Shown in pieces: positions 24,943-33,288 of a stretch of DNA of 64,000 bases. The notes below the pieces were generated by a model, which saw only the letters and a list, made by a program, of their open reading frames with translations, was not told the DNA's origin and did no database searches. How positions within the stretch are numbered: the first letter of the stretch is position 1; each line of letters opens with the position of its first letter. The stretch lies in the NCBI RefSeq assembly GCF_002531935.1, contig NZ_NWSV01000016.1, forward strand, positions 54,480 through 118,479, written 5' to 3'. Source of the DNA: Rhizobium chutanense. Its GTDB lineage: Bacteria; Pseudomonadota; Alphaproteobacteria; Rhizobiales; Rhizobiaceae. The translations under genes and the position numbers were made by a program.

Positions 24943-25315
24943 TCAGGCGTCCTTCGCGGGCATTATGGCGATATTGCATGGCGATCAGGATGCCCTTGAA
25001 CCAGCGCAGCGTCGCGAGCGACAGGATGATCGTCAGCGGACCGAAGAGCAGGATATGCACCCAGATCGGCGGGCCGTAATTCACCTGCAGCCACAGCACC
25101 ATGCCGATGACGATGAAGCCGACGATGAGGATGACGAAGACGGCGGGACCGTCGCCGGCATCGGCGAAGGAATAATCGAGGCCGCAGGCCGCACAGCGCG
25201 GCTTCAGGCCGAGCAGGCCATCGAACAGCTTACCCTCGCCGCAGCGCGGGCAGCAGCCTTTGATGCCGGTCTTGACCGGATCGACAGGGGGAAAATGAGC
25301 ACTGTCCTTGTTCAT
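24935..25315 (-). CDS. DUF983 family membrane protein
   Basis: The 126 residues start with a zinc-ribbon, GCCPRCGEGKLFDGLL then RCAACGLDYSF, followed by two membrane helices (VFVILIVGFIVIGMVLWL and VHILLFGPLTIILSLATL). DUF983 proteins sit beside oxidase assembly genes in alphaproteobacteria and are thought to help cytochrome oxidase biogenesis. MNKDSAHF at 25315 is preferred: AAGGA lies 5 bp upstream. An ATG at 25333 would add six residues. The end overlaps SURF1 by 8 bp, so the two are coupled. Confidence 0.88.
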   Translation of the reverse strand: MNKDSAHFPPVDPVKTGIKGCCPRCGEGKLFDGLLGLKPRCAACGLDYSFADAGDGPAVFVILIVGFIVIGMVLWLQVNYGPPIWVHILLFGPLTIILSLATLRWFKGILIAMQYRHNAREGRLSD

Positions 25316-25445
25316 GTCATTCCTTCTCGGCATCCCATTCTGCCTTAACTCTCCCATAAAGTATTCGCAGCCCGAATGGAAATGCCTGCGCGCTTTCGCC
25401 ACGCTGCATAATCCTCACATCGGAATTGATGTGAGGATTATACAG

Positions 25446-25500
25446 CAATTCAAAGTGTTACAGCGTCCTTTGCGTCTCTGAAAAGACACGCGGCGCTGTA
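25446..25500. repeat. Palindromic intergenic repeat, family E, copy 1
   Basis: The element reads ATTCAAAGTGTTACAGCG, then an inner hairpin GCGTCTCTGAAAAGACACGC and a closing CGGCGCTGTA. TACAGCG (25459-25465) pairs with CGCTGTA (25494-25500). A diverged copy is at 56371-56429. It lies between the divergent DUF983 and CPT-like genes and occupies the place where a promoter would be. Confidence 0.7.
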
Positions 25501-25531
25501 ATGATTCGCGCCAAACAGAAGAAGAAAACTG

Positions 25532-26173
25532 ATGACCAATGACAGCCACGCCGGACAAATCATTATCCTCAACGGTGCGCCGCGCAGCGGCAAATCCAGC
25601 ATCGCGCGCGCAATCCAGGAGGAGTTCGAAGGGCCCTGGCTCAATCTCGGCGTCGACAGCTACAATGCCATGACGCCGAAGCGCTACCTGCCCGGCATCG
25701 GCCTGAGGCCAGGCGGCGAGCGGCCGGAGCTCGAAGAACTGGTGCCGTTCCTCTATGCCGCTCTTTATGAATCGATCGCCATCCATGCCGGCCTGGGGCT
25801 CAATGTGGTCGCCGATCTCGGCCACCATGACAGCTATAGCAAGCCACTCGGCATTCTCGCCGACTGCGCCCGGCGCCTGGAAGATTTTCCCGTGCTGTTC
25901 GTCGGCGTGCGCTGTCCGATCGAGACGATCATGCGGCGGCGCGAGATCAGCCAAGAGGGACGCGAGACTCTTTACCTCAGAGCCACCGAAGATGTGCCGG
26001 TCCCCGAACCGGTGCAGCGCTGGCAGGACGAGGTACACCGCCCGGGCATCTACGACATGGAGGTCGATACGTCGGTTCTGACACCGCTCGAATGCGCCGA
26101 GGCGATCCGCCATCAGCTGGATCTCGGCCCTCCCCAGCCTTCAGCCTTCGAACGGATCGCCGGGGGGCGTTGA
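25532..26173 (+). CDS. Chloramphenicol phosphotransferase-like (CPT) P-loop protein
   Basis: The 213 residues begin with a P-loop, IIILNGAPRSGKSSIARAIQ (residues 10-29). LGVDSYNAMTPKRYLPGIGL follows, holding the acidic residue that acts as base in CPT enzymes. LNVVADLGHHDSY and FVGVRCPIETIMRRREI are the remaining core motifs. The family includes Streptomyces chloramphenicol 3-O-phosphotransferase, but most relatives have unknown small-molecule substrates. It is the only plus-strand gene between the cytochrome oxidase and SURF1 genes. Repeats on both sides and its isolated strand suggest it was inserted there. Confidence 0.8.
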   Translation: MTNDSHAGQIIILNGAPRSGKSSIARAIQEEFEGPWLNLGVDSYNAMTPKRYLPGIGLRPGGERPELEELVPFLYAALYESIAIHAGLGLNVVADLGHHDSYSKPLGILADCARRLEDFPVLFVGVRCPIETIMRRREISQEGRETLYLRATEDVPVPEPVQRWQDEVHRPGIYDMEVDTSVLTPLECAEAIRHQLDLGPPQPSAFERIAGGR

Positions 26174-26230
26174 GGCGTCTGGCACGAAGCCCCCTCACCT
26201 CGGCCCAGGAGATTGCCGATGGCAGCCCCT

Positions 26231-26348
26231 TGCGCCTGCCGGTACCGTCCTTCGGACCCCCGTTAATGGGGCGAAGGGGATATGCCGCAGCGTCTCGATT
26301 CCCTCTTCTCCCCTCGGGGAGAAGGTGCCCGTAGGGCGGATGAGGGGG
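26231..26348. repeat. RIME-like repeat, family B
   Basis: The modules GCGCCTGCCGGTACCGTCCT, GACCCCCGTTAATGGGGC, GAAGGGGATATGCCGC and TCTCCCCTCGGGGAGAAGG are present in family order, closing with GCGGATGAGGGGG. It lies 58 bp after the CPT-like gene. Confidence 0.8.
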
Positions 26349-26444
26349 CCAGGAATGCCGGTCTTTCCAACAACATTCATGCGGGATGCGACCGCGCTCG
26401 CGTCGGCAAGGCGGGATAGTTAAGATGATAGGGCCTGCCGTGTG

Positions 26445-26530
26445 GCCCCCTCATCCGACCCTTCGGGCCACCTTCTCCCCGCTGGGGAGAAGAGGACATA
26501 TGCGGCAACCTCTCGGTTCCTCGCCCGCTC
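26445..26530. repeat. RIME-like repeat, family B, second copy after the CPT-like gene
   Basis: GCCCCCTCATCCGACCCTTC, GGCCACCTTCTCCCCGCTGG and GGAGAAGAGGACATATGCGG match the family. It is in the opposite orientation to the copy at 26231. About 95 bp of non-repeat sequence separate the two, and no credible frame lies in it. Confidence 0.75.
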
Positions 26531-26587
26531 TTGCATGGCACGCCCTCTGGCCTCCGGAAAGGTCGGGCTGTCGTGGATCCCACCAAC

Positions 26588-26618
26588 AAAAAAGGCGGGC
26601 ACCAGGCCCGCCTTTTCT
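26588..26618 (-). terminator. Rho-independent terminator of the cytochrome oxidase operon
   Basis: AAGGCGGGC (26592-26600) pairs with GCCCGCCTT (26606-26614) across a 5 bp loop. Read on the minus strand, the stem is followed by TTTTTTGTTGG. On the plus strand TTTTCT follows, so it may work both ways. It lies 20 bp past the ctaE stop and separates the oxidase structural genes from DUF983 and SURF1. Confidence 0.85.
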
Positions 26619-26633
26619 CAAATCTCGTTCCGG

Positions 26634-27512
26634 TCAGCCTGCGGCCAGCGGAGCGCCCCAGCCGCCCCAGACGTAGATGCAGAAGAACAGGAACAGCCAG
26701 ACGACGTCGACGAAGTGCCAGTACCAGGCGGCCGCCTCGAAGCCGAAATGCTGCTTCGGGGTGAAGTCGCCGCGCAGCGCGCGCAGCAGGCAGACCAGCA
26801 GGAAGATCGTGCCGACCAGGACGTGGAAACCGTGGAAACCGGTCGCCATGAAGAAGGTCGCGCCGTAGATCGAATTCTTGAAGGCGAAGGGTGCGTGGGC
26901 ATATTCGTAGGCCTGCACCGAAGAGAACAGGATGCCGAGCAGCACCGTCAGAACCAGGCCCTGGATCAGGCCCTTGCGGTCGTTGTGCAGCAGTGCATGG
27001 TGCGCCCAGGTGACCGTCGTGCCGGACAAGAGCAGGATGACGGTGTTGTAGATCGGCAGGTGCCAGGGATCGAGAACCTCGATGCCCTTCGGCGGCCAGG
27101 TGCCGCCGGTGTAAAGCAGGCGCGAGGCCTGGATCGCTTCGTTCGGATAGAGGCTGGCGTCGAAATAGGCCCAGAACCAGGCAACGAAGAACATCACTTC
27201 CGAAGCGATGAACATGATCATGCCGTAGCGCAGGTGCAGCGAGACGACGCGGGTGTGGGCGCCCTCATGGGCTTCCTTCACCGTATCGGCCCACCAGCCG
27301 TACATGACGTAGAGAACCAGGGCGAAGCCGATGTAGAAGAGCCAGGGATTGGCAAGTTCGGCGCCGGCGAGCTTGAAGGAGCCGCCGCTCAGATAGCGCA
27401 TGTAGCAGACGCCACCGATCGCCATGATGAAGGCGCCGAGCGAGGCGAGTATCGGCCACGGGCTCGGATCGATGATGTGATAGTCGTGATTCTTCTGATG
27501 AGCATCGGCCAT
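26634..27512 (-). CDS. ctaE: Cytochrome c oxidase subunit III
   Basis: The 292 residues are a full subunit III with seven membrane helices. The key signatures are SEVMFFVAWFWAYF (Glu in the helix facing the lipid pool), WPPKGIEVLDPWHLP and FFMATGFHGFHVLVGT, with YWHFVDVVWLFLFFCIYVWG at the end. It stabilises the proton-pumping core of the aa3 oxidase in the inner membrane. MADAHQKNHDYH at 27512 follows GGGG with proper spacing; the ATG nine codons upstream lacks it. It is the last gene of the operon, before the terminator at 26588. Confidence 0.97.
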   Translation of the reverse strand: MADAHQKNHDYHIIDPSPWPILASLGAFIMAIGGVCYMRYLSGGSFKLAGAELANPWLFYIGFALVLYVMYGWWADTVKEAHEGAHTRVVSLHLRYGMIMFIASEVMFFVAWFWAYFDASLYPNEAIQASRLLYTGGTWPPKGIEVLDPWHLPIYNTVILLLSGTTVTWAHHALLHNDRKGLIQGLVLTVLLGILFSSVQAYEYAHAPFAFKNSIYGATFFMATGFHGFHVLVGTIFLLVCLLRALRGDFTPKQHFGFEAAAWYWHFVDVVWLFLFFCIYVWGGWGAPLAAG

Positions 27513-27572
27513 GTAGCTATCCCCGGTGTCTTCCTTCACTCCGCTCCCGGCATAGCCGGAAACGAGCCTTGA

Positions 27573-28181
27573 TCAAAGTTTCTTTTCAATCTTCACCGCT
27601 CCACCCTCATTCGAAGCCACAGGCTTCGGACCCTCTTTCGGGTAGAACGTATATGACAGCGTGACCGTATGAATGTTCTTGGATTCCACCGCCTTGACGA
27701 TTTCAGGGTCGATGTAGAACACCACCGGCATGTCGAGCTTTTCGCCCGGCTTCAGGTCCGTTTCCGTAAAGCAGAAACATTGCACCTTGTTGAAATAGAC
27801 GCCCGCTTCGCCCGGCGTGACGTTGAACACCGCCTGGCCGCGCTGGGTCTCGTTCGAACGATTCTCGGCGGTGAAATTCACCTGGATGGTTTCGCCGATC
27901 TTCGGATTCACCTCGCGCTCGACCGGCTTGAAGTCCCATTGCAGGCCGGGCGCGACATTGGCGTCGAAGGTGACGCGCATCGTGCGGTCGAGCACGACGC
28001 TCGACATCTGGTCGACGCGCTGCGTCGTGCCGTTGTAACCGGTCACCTGGCAGAAGATGCGGTAGAGCGGCACTGCGGCGTAGCTCATCGCGCCCATGCC
28101 GAAGACAAAGCTCAGGCACATTATGACGACGGCACCGTTGTTGCGGCCCTGTTTCTTCGGCGCGGCGGCGTTGTCGCTCAT
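27573..28181 (-). CDS. ctaG: Cytochrome c oxidase assembly protein CtaG (Cox11 family)
   Basis: The 202 residues have one N-terminal membrane helix (VVIMCLSFVFGMGAMSYAAVP) followed by the Cox11 copper domain. LYRIFCQVTGYNGTTQRVDQ holds the first Cys. CFCFTETDLKPGEKLDMPVVFYIDP holds the CFCF copper-binding pair. CtaG delivers copper to the CuB site of subunit I in the periplasm. Its start overlaps the small CoxF-like gene by ATGA, so the two are translated together. It precedes ctaE by 60 bp. Confidence 0.96.
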   Translation of the reverse strand: MSDNAAAPKKQGRNNGAVVIMCLSFVFGMGAMSYAAVPLYRIFCQVTGYNGTTQRVDQMSSVVLDRTMRVTFDANVAPGLQWDFKPVEREVNPKIGETIQVNFTAENRSNETQRGQAVFNVTPGEAGVYFNKVQCFCFTETDLKPGEKLDMPVVFYIDPEIVKAVESKNIHTVTLSYTFYPKEGPKPVASNEGGAVKIEKKL

Positions 28182-28315
28182 CCCATTCCTCCGCCGATCC
28201 TCACGATGGCCATCGCGTAGAACAAGACGACGAGGCCGGCCAGCACCAGCCCGAGGGCGATGTTGCGGTTGCGGCGCGCCTTCATCTGCTTTTCGGTAAG
28301 CTTGACAAACTCCAT
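28178..28315 (-). CDS. CoxF-like 45-residue membrane peptide
   Basis: The peptide starts MEFVKLTEKQMKARRNRNIA and ends LVLAGLVVLFYAMAIVRIGG-x-MG: a basic cytoplasmic head and one membrane span. It sits in the place of the small coxF gene of other alphaproteobacterial cox operons. The stop overlaps the ctaG start (ATGA) and its own start overlaps the ctaB stop by one base (TGATG), so it is coupled on both sides. A structural or assembly role in the oxidase is inferred from context. It was too short for an open-frame listing on its own. Confidence 0.85.
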   Translation of the reverse strand: MEFVKLTEKQMKARRNRNIALGLVLAGLVVLFYAMAIVRIGGGMG

Positions 28316-29265
28316 CAGAACCACCCTCCCGCATGCGAAGCCAGCACCGAGACCAGCCGGTCGATCATCAAGGCGGAGAACACGGCGAAGAGATAGAAGA
28401 TCGAAAAGGCGAACAGCTTCTTGGCCGGGATCATCTTCAGATCGCCGTCGGGCATGCGCCAGACGGCGATGGAACAGATGATGAAGATCGCGCCGAGGGC
28501 GGTGGCCACCAGGCCATAACCGAAGCTCGCAAACCCGAGGAAGGACGGCAGGACAGCGCAGACGGCGGTCAGCACCGCATAGGCGACGATCTGATGTTTG
28601 GTCACCCGCTCGCCGGCGACATTCGGCAGCATCGGCACGCCGACGGCCTCGTAGTCGCGCATCTTGAAGAGAGCCAGCGCCCAGAAATGCGCCGGCGTCC
28701 ACAGGAAGATGATCAGGAAAAGAACGGTGCTCTCGATCGTCACGCTGTTGGTCACGCAGGCCCAGCCGATCATCGGCGGGAAGGCGCCGGCAGCACCGCC
28801 GATGACGATGTTCTGCGGCGTCGAGCGCTTCAGCCACATGGTGTAGACGACGGCATAGAAGAAGATGGTGAAGGCGAGGATGCCGGCCGAGAGCCAGTTG
28901 ACGGCAAGGCCGAGGATGACGACCGAAAAGCCCGACAGCACCAGGCCGAAGGCCAGCGCCTCGGAGGGTGCGACGCGGCCGGCCGGAATCGGACGGTTGG
29001 CGGTGCGGCTCATGACGGCGTCGATATCGGCATCGTACCACATATTCAGCGCGCCAGAGGCGCCGGCGCCGACGGCGATACAGAGGATGGCGATCAGGCC
29101 GAGGACGGGATGGATGTGGCCCGGCGCCAGCACGAGGCCGGCAAAGGCGGTGAAGACCACGAGCGACATCACCCGCGGCTTCAGCAATTCGAAATAATCG
29201 CGTGCACTCGCTTCCGACAATTCGCCGTCCTTTGCAAGCACCTCGTGATTGTCGATAACCGTCAT
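28315..29265 (-). CDS. ctaB: Protoheme IX farnesyltransferase
   Basis: CtaB adds the farnesyl chain to heme b to give heme o, the precursor of heme a. The 316 residues hold the UbiA-type prenyl-binding motifs: NMWYDADIDAVMSRTANRPIP near residue 90 and DYEAVGVPMLPNV in the second half, with nine predicted membrane helices. Two adjacent ATG codons exist; the second (29265) has AGGA 7 bp upstream. It lies between ctaD and the CoxF-like gene, overlapping the latter by one base. Confidence 0.95.
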   Translation of the reverse strand: MTVIDNHEVLAKDGELSEASARDYFELLKPRVMSLVVFTAFAGLVLAPGHIHPVLGLIAILCIAVGAGASGALNMWYDADIDAVMSRTANRPIPAGRVAPSEALAFGLVLSGFSVVILGLAVNWLSAGILAFTIFFYAVVYTMWLKRSTPQNIVIGGAAGAFPPMIGWACVTNSVTIESTVLFLIIFLWTPAHFWALALFKMRDYEAVGVPMLPNVAGERVTKHQIVAYAVLTAVCAVLPSFLGFASFGYGLVATALGAIFIICSIAVWRMPDGDLKMIPAKKLFAFSIFYLFAVFSALMIDRLVSVLASHAGGWF

Positions 29266-29331
29266 CATTCCGTCCTGAATGTCAGAATATCGGGACGCCG
29301 TATCGAATGCGGCGTCCCGATACCCGCGCAA

Positions 29332-31038
29332 TTACTTGATGCGCGGAAGCTGTTCCCACTGGTGATAGGGCGGCGGCGAAGGCAGCTGCCATTCGAGCGT
29401 CGTTGCACCCTCACCCCACGGATTGTCGCCGGCGACGCGCTTCTTGGCGAAGGCTTCGAAGACGCCGAAGAGGAAGATCAGCACACCGAAGGCCGAGATG
29501 TAGGAGCCGATCGAGGAAACATAGTTCCAGCCGGCAAAGGCATCCGGATAATCGATGTAGCGGCGCGGCATGCCGGCGAGACCGAGGAAGTGCTGCGGGA
29601 AGAACACCAGGTTGACGCCGATGAACATGACCCAGAAATGCAGCTTGCCGACAAACTCGTTGTACATGTAGCCGGTCATCTTCGGGAACCAGTAGTACCA
29701 GCCGGCGAAGATCGCGAAGACGGCGCCGAGCGACAGAACGTAGTGGAAGTGGGCCACGACGTAATAGGTGTCATGCAGCGAGCGGTCGAGACCGGCATTG
29801 GCGAGCTGGACGCCGGTGACGCCGCCGACCGTGAACAGGAAGATGAAGCCGATCGCCCAGAGCATCGGCGTGCGGAACGAGATCGAGCCGCCCCACATCG
29901 TCGCAATCCAGGAGAAGATCTTCACACCCGTCGGCACGGCGATGACCATCGTCGCGAAGACGAAGTAGCGCTGTGCATCGAGCGACAGGCCGACCGTGTA
30001 CATGTGGTGAGCCCAGACGACGAAGCCGACGGCGCCGATCGCGACCATGGCGTAGGCCATGCCGAGATAACCGAAGATCGGCTTCTTGGAGAAGGTCGAG
30101 ATGATGTGGCTGATCATGCCGAAGCCCGGCAGGATAAGGATGTAGACCTCAGGGTGACCGAAGAACCAGAACAGGTGCTGGTAGAGGATCGGGTCGCCGC
30201 CGCCTTCCGGAGAGAAGAAGGAGGTGCCGAAGTTACGGTCGGTCAGCAGCATGGTGATGCCGCCTGCCAGAACCGGCAGCGACAGCAGGAGCAGGAAGGC
30301 GGTGATCAGCACCGACCAGGCAAACAGCGGCATCTTGTGCAGCGTCATGCCGGGCGCGCGCATGTTGAGGATCGTGGTGATGAAGTTGATCGCACCGAGG
30401 ATCGACGAGGCGCCGGCAATGTGGAGCGCAAAGATCGCCAGGTCGACCGCCGGTCCGGGCGTGCCGCTGGTCGCCAGCGGCGGATACATCGTCCAGCCGC
30501 CGCCCGCGCCGTAAGCGCCTGCCGGGCCTTCGACGAACATCGACAGCAAGAGCAGCGCAAAGGCCGGAACGATCAGCCAGAAGGAGATGTTGTTCAGGCG
30601 CGGGAAGGCCATGTCGGGCGCGCCGATCATGATCGGCACCATCCAGTTGGCAAAGCCACCGATCATCGCCGGCATGACCATGAAGAAGATCATGATCAGC
30701 GCGTGCGCCGTGGTGAACATGTTGAACATCTGCTTGGCGCCGTCGATCGCCGCATCGCCCTCATAGCCGTAGACCATCGAGGCCAGGCCGTGGAAGATCT
30801 GGATGCCAGGCTCCTGCAGTTCCATGCGCATGGCAACCGACAGCGCGCCGCCGATGATGCCGGCGATGATCGCGAAGATCAGATAGAGCGTGCCGATGTC
30901 CTTGTGGTTCGTCGAGAACAGCCAGCGATTGACGAAGCTCGGCTTGTGGCCGTGATCGTGGTGATCGTGATCGTCATGCGCGTGGTCGTGATGCGCGTGA
31001 CCGTGAGAATGATCGTCGTGAGCGGAAGGTCCAGCCAT
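29332..31038 (-). CDS. ctaD: Cytochrome c oxidase subunit I (aa3)
   Basis: The 568 residues form the catalytic subunit with twelve membrane helices. The heme a, heme a3 and CuB ligands lie in HALIMIFFMVMPAMIGGFAN, FWFFGHPEVYILILPGFG (with the His-Tyr pair), VWAHHMYTVG and HFHYVLSLG. The K- and D-channel residues are present in family positions. The N-terminus carries a cytoplasmic run of about 24 residues made almost only of His and Asp (residues 7-30), seen in rhizobial CtaD and possibly metal-binding. It reduces oxygen to water while pumping protons. Confidence 0.97.
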   Translation of the reverse strand: MAGPSAHDDHSHGHAHHDHAHDDHDHHDHGHKPSFVNRWLFSTNHKDIGTLYLIFAIIAGIIGGALSVAMRMELQEPGIQIFHGLASMVYGYEGDAAIDGAKQMFNMFTTAHALIMIFFMVMPAMIGGFANWMVPIMIGAPDMAFPRLNNISFWLIVPAFALLLLSMFVEGPAGAYGAGGGWTMYPPLATSGTPGPAVDLAIFALHIAGASSILGAINFITTILNMRAPGMTLHKMPLFAWSVLITAFLLLLSLPVLAGGITMLLTDRNFGTSFFSPEGGGDPILYQHLFWFFGHPEVYILILPGFGMISHIISTFSKKPIFGYLGMAYAMVAIGAVGFVVWAHHMYTVGLSLDAQRYFVFATMVIAVPTGVKIFSWIATMWGGSISFRTPMLWAIGFIFLFTVGGVTGVQLANAGLDRSLHDTYYVVAHFHYVLSLGAVFAIFAGWYYWFPKMTGYMYNEFVGKLHFWVMFIGVNLVFFPQHFLGLAGMPRRYIDYPDAFAGWNYVSSIGSYISAFGVLIFLFGVFEAFAKKRVAGDNPWGEGATTLEWQLPSPPPYHQWEQLPRIK

Positions 31039-31056
31039 TGTCCCGATCCCCTTTAA

Positions 31057-31941
31057 TTACTGTGCTTCGGCAACATCGACGGTCTTTGCGGGACCATCGG
31101 TTGCAGCCATGAGTGTCTTGTAAGCGCCGGGCAGGTCGCTGGCGGCCGTGGTCAGCCACTGCTTGTACTTGTCCTCGGAGACGACGCGGATGGCGATCGG
31201 CATGAACGCATGGTCCTTGCCGCAGAGCTCGGAACACTGGCCGTAGAACAGGCCTTCGCGCTCGGCCCTGAACCAGGTTTCGTTCAGGCGGCCCGGCACG
31301 GCGTCGATCTTGACGCCGAAGGACGGCATGGCGAAAGCGTGGATGACATCGGTCGGCGCAGAGGTCACGAGAACGCGGACCGTCTTGTTGACAGGCAGGA
31401 CCAGCTCGTTGTCGACGGCCAGGAGCCGGGGATAGATCGACTTGTCTTCCTTGCCGGCGGCGGCGCGATCCTGATCCTTCAGGAGGTAGGAATCGAAAGC
31501 CAGCGGGCTGTCGCCCGAACCTTCATATTCGTAATTCCACTGCCACTGGGTGGCGGTCGCCTTGATCGTCACGTCGGGATTTTCGGGCAGCGTCAGCTGC
31601 GCCGTCAGCAGGTTGAACGAGGGAATGGCGAGAAGAAGCAGCACCAGGACCGGCCCCACGGTCCAGGCAATCTCGATCAGCGTGTTGTGGCTCGTCTTCG
31701 AGGGAACCGGGTTGGCGCCGGCGCGGAACTTGACGCAGACGGCGATCAGCAGGACCAGAACGAAGAGCGTGATCGGAACGATAAACCACAGGGTATATTG
31801 TTCGAACCAGTGGATCTCCCGCATGATCGGCGTTGCCGCCGGCTGCAGCGTCGCCTGCCACGGCATTGGCTGGTCGGCATATGTGCCGGAAGCAAAAAGC
31901 AGACAGACCAGCGTGGTCAGGGCTGCATAAGCCTTCTTCAT
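31057..31941 (-). CDS. ctaC: Cytochrome c oxidase subunit II
   Basis: The 294 residues have a signal sequence (ALTTLVCLLFASGTYA), two membrane helices and a periplasmic cupredoxin domain. That domain holds the CuA site: HAFAMPSFGVKIDAVPGR and EGLFYGQCSELCGKDHAFMPI with the two Cys and two His. It takes electrons from cytochrome c. MKKAYAAL at 31941 is the start, with AAGG and GGAG nearby. It is the first gene of the oxidase operon; ctaD follows after 18 bp. Confidence 0.97.
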   Translation of the reverse strand: MKKAYAALTTLVCLLFASGTYADQPMPWQATLQPAATPIMREIHWFEQYTLWFIVPITLFVLVLLIAVCVKFRAGANPVPSKTSHNTLIEIAWTVGPVLVLLLLAIPSFNLLTAQLTLPENPDVTIKATATQWQWNYEYEGSGDSPLAFDSYLLKDQDRAAAGKEDKSIYPRLLAVDNELVLPVNKTVRVLVTSAPTDVIHAFAMPSFGVKIDAVPGRLNETWFRAEREGLFYGQCSELCGKDHAFMPIAIRVVSEDKYKQWLTTAASDLPGAYKTLMAATDGPAKTVDVAEAQ

Positions 31942-32282
31942 CACCTTATTATCTCCCTCGAGCGCTTGACCTGCAAAAATAGAGCGCAGAATCCTTGCCA
32001 TCTTCTGCGCTTCAAACCACAGTTTGGCATTTGCCGCAACAGGTCAGAGCAATTGTCTATGCGGCATTTTTGCTGAAAGCATAGGCAGGCCGGAACGGCA
32101 AAACATCCCAAGTTTTTCATCAGCATATGAAAAATCGGCTTTCCGGCCAATCCGCGCGCGACACATTATTTCGCAAAGGTCCAATTTCCGCCGCAGTCCC
32201 CCGGTTTTCACGGGGTGGGGCTTTTCATTTCTGCTGGGCAGCTTCAACAATAGCCGCAATGATTCGATATCCAGAGGTTTCC
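31942..32282. promoter_or_regulatory. Divergent promoter region between ctaC and the IalB-like gene
   Basis: These 341 bp hold no convincing gene. The part near 31960-32120 is relatively AT-rich (CAAAAATAGAGC, ATTTTTGCTGAAAGC), where the leftward ctaC promoter should lie. Nothing resembling a known iron or oxygen operator was clear by eye. Confidence 0.5.
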
Positions 32283-32924
32283 ATGGGTTTCCGTTCCCTC
32301 GCGCAGTCGCTTCTCGTGACCGCCAGCATCGCGGCCGCAGCGGCGACGCCCGTTTTCGCACAGCAACCCACGCCATCGCCAGCCAAGCCCCCGGCTTCCA
32401 CGCCGGCCCCTGCGCCCGCCCCCACCCCGGCCCAGCAGCCCCCGGCCGCCGCCCCGAATATCCAGGTGTCGCCCGGCCAGACCCAGCCGCAGGCGCCGGG
32501 CACGGTCAAATCCAATCACGGCGCTTGGTCTGTCGTCTGCGACAAGCCGGCCGGGGCGTCGGCCGAGCAATGCGCGCTGATGCAGAATGTCATCGCCGAG
32601 GATCGGCCGGAGGTCGGTCTTTCCGTCGTCGTGCTGAAGACTGCCGACCGCAAGTCGAAGATCCTGCGCGTACTGGCGCCGCTCGGCGTGCTTTTGCCGA
32701 ACGGCCTCGGGCTCAATGTCGACGGCAAGGATATCGGCCGCGCCTATTTCGTCCGCTGCTTCGCCGACGGCTGCTATGCCGAGGTCGTGCTCGAGGACGA
32801 GTTGCTCAAGACCTTCCGCAGCGGCGCCCAGGCAACCTTCATCGTCTTCCAGACACCTGAGGAAGGCATCGGCATCCCTGTCGATCTCAAGGGTTTTGCC
32901 GAAGGTTTTGATGCGCTGCCGTGA
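32283..32924 (+). CDS. IalB-like invasion-associated periplasmic protein
   Basis: The 213 residues have a signal peptide ending AATPVFAQQ. A Pro/Ala/Gln-rich linker of about 50 residues follows. The IalB domain shows HGAWSVVCDKPAGASAEQCA (first disulfide pair) and FVRCFADGCYAEVVLED (second pair). IalB of Bartonella promotes erythrocyte entry; rhizobial relatives are of unknown function in the envelope. It is divergent from ctaC. GAGG and TCCATGGG around the start give a modest ribosome-binding site. Confidence 0.88.
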   Translation: MGFRSLAQSLLVTASIAAAAATPVFAQQPTPSPAKPPASTPAPAPAPTPAQQPPAAAPNIQVSPGQTQPQAPGTVKSNHGAWSVVCDKPAGASAEQCALMQNVIAEDRPEVGLSVVVLKTADRKSKILRVLAPLGVLLPNGLGLNVDGKDIGRAYFVRCFADGCYAEVVLEDELLKTFRSGAQATFIVFQTPEEGIGIPVDLKGFAEGFDALP

Positions 32925-32948
32925 GGGTGGCCGTCTGCCGTGGGTCCG

Positions 32949-33083
32949 CCCCTCATCCGGCTGCCGCCACCTTCTCCCCGCGCGCGGGGCGAAGGGACCA
33001 AGCCGCAAGCTCTCCGCTCCCTCCAACCTCTCGCAGGGCAAGTCCCCTCGCCCCGCGAGCGGGGAGAGGGTTAGGGTGAGGGG
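32949..33083. repeat. RIME-like repeat, family B, full copy
   Basis: CCCCTCATCCGGCTGCCGCC, then CACCTTCTCCCCGCGCGCGG, GAAGGGACCAAGCCGCAAGC, and a closing GCGGGGAGAGGGTTAGGGTG followed by AGGGG. It is the mirror version of the copy at 1075. The element separates the IalB-like gene from tldD; the 200 bp after it contain the hairpin GGGCT/AGCCC at 33210-33237 and probably the tldD promoter. Confidence 0.82.
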
Positions 33084-33288
33084 CAGCCACTTACTCGTCA
33101 TTCCGAACAAATCAGCCGCCAAACTGACTATGTCAAAGGGTCTCGCAACCACGCAGAGCAAGACGGTGGAAACGCTTACATCTCCTTCGAAAAGAATAAT
33201 TCGGCCGCAGGGCTTCACTCCCTATAAGGTAGAGCCCTATCTAGATGACGAAGCGCATTCCCGAACGCATGCCCATTGGAGCCAGACC

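Noticed and set aside
28333..31056. 907-codon plus-strand frame opposite the oxidase genes
   Set aside because: It overlaps ctaB and ctaD in antisense and is a charged repeat-like translation without any family motif.
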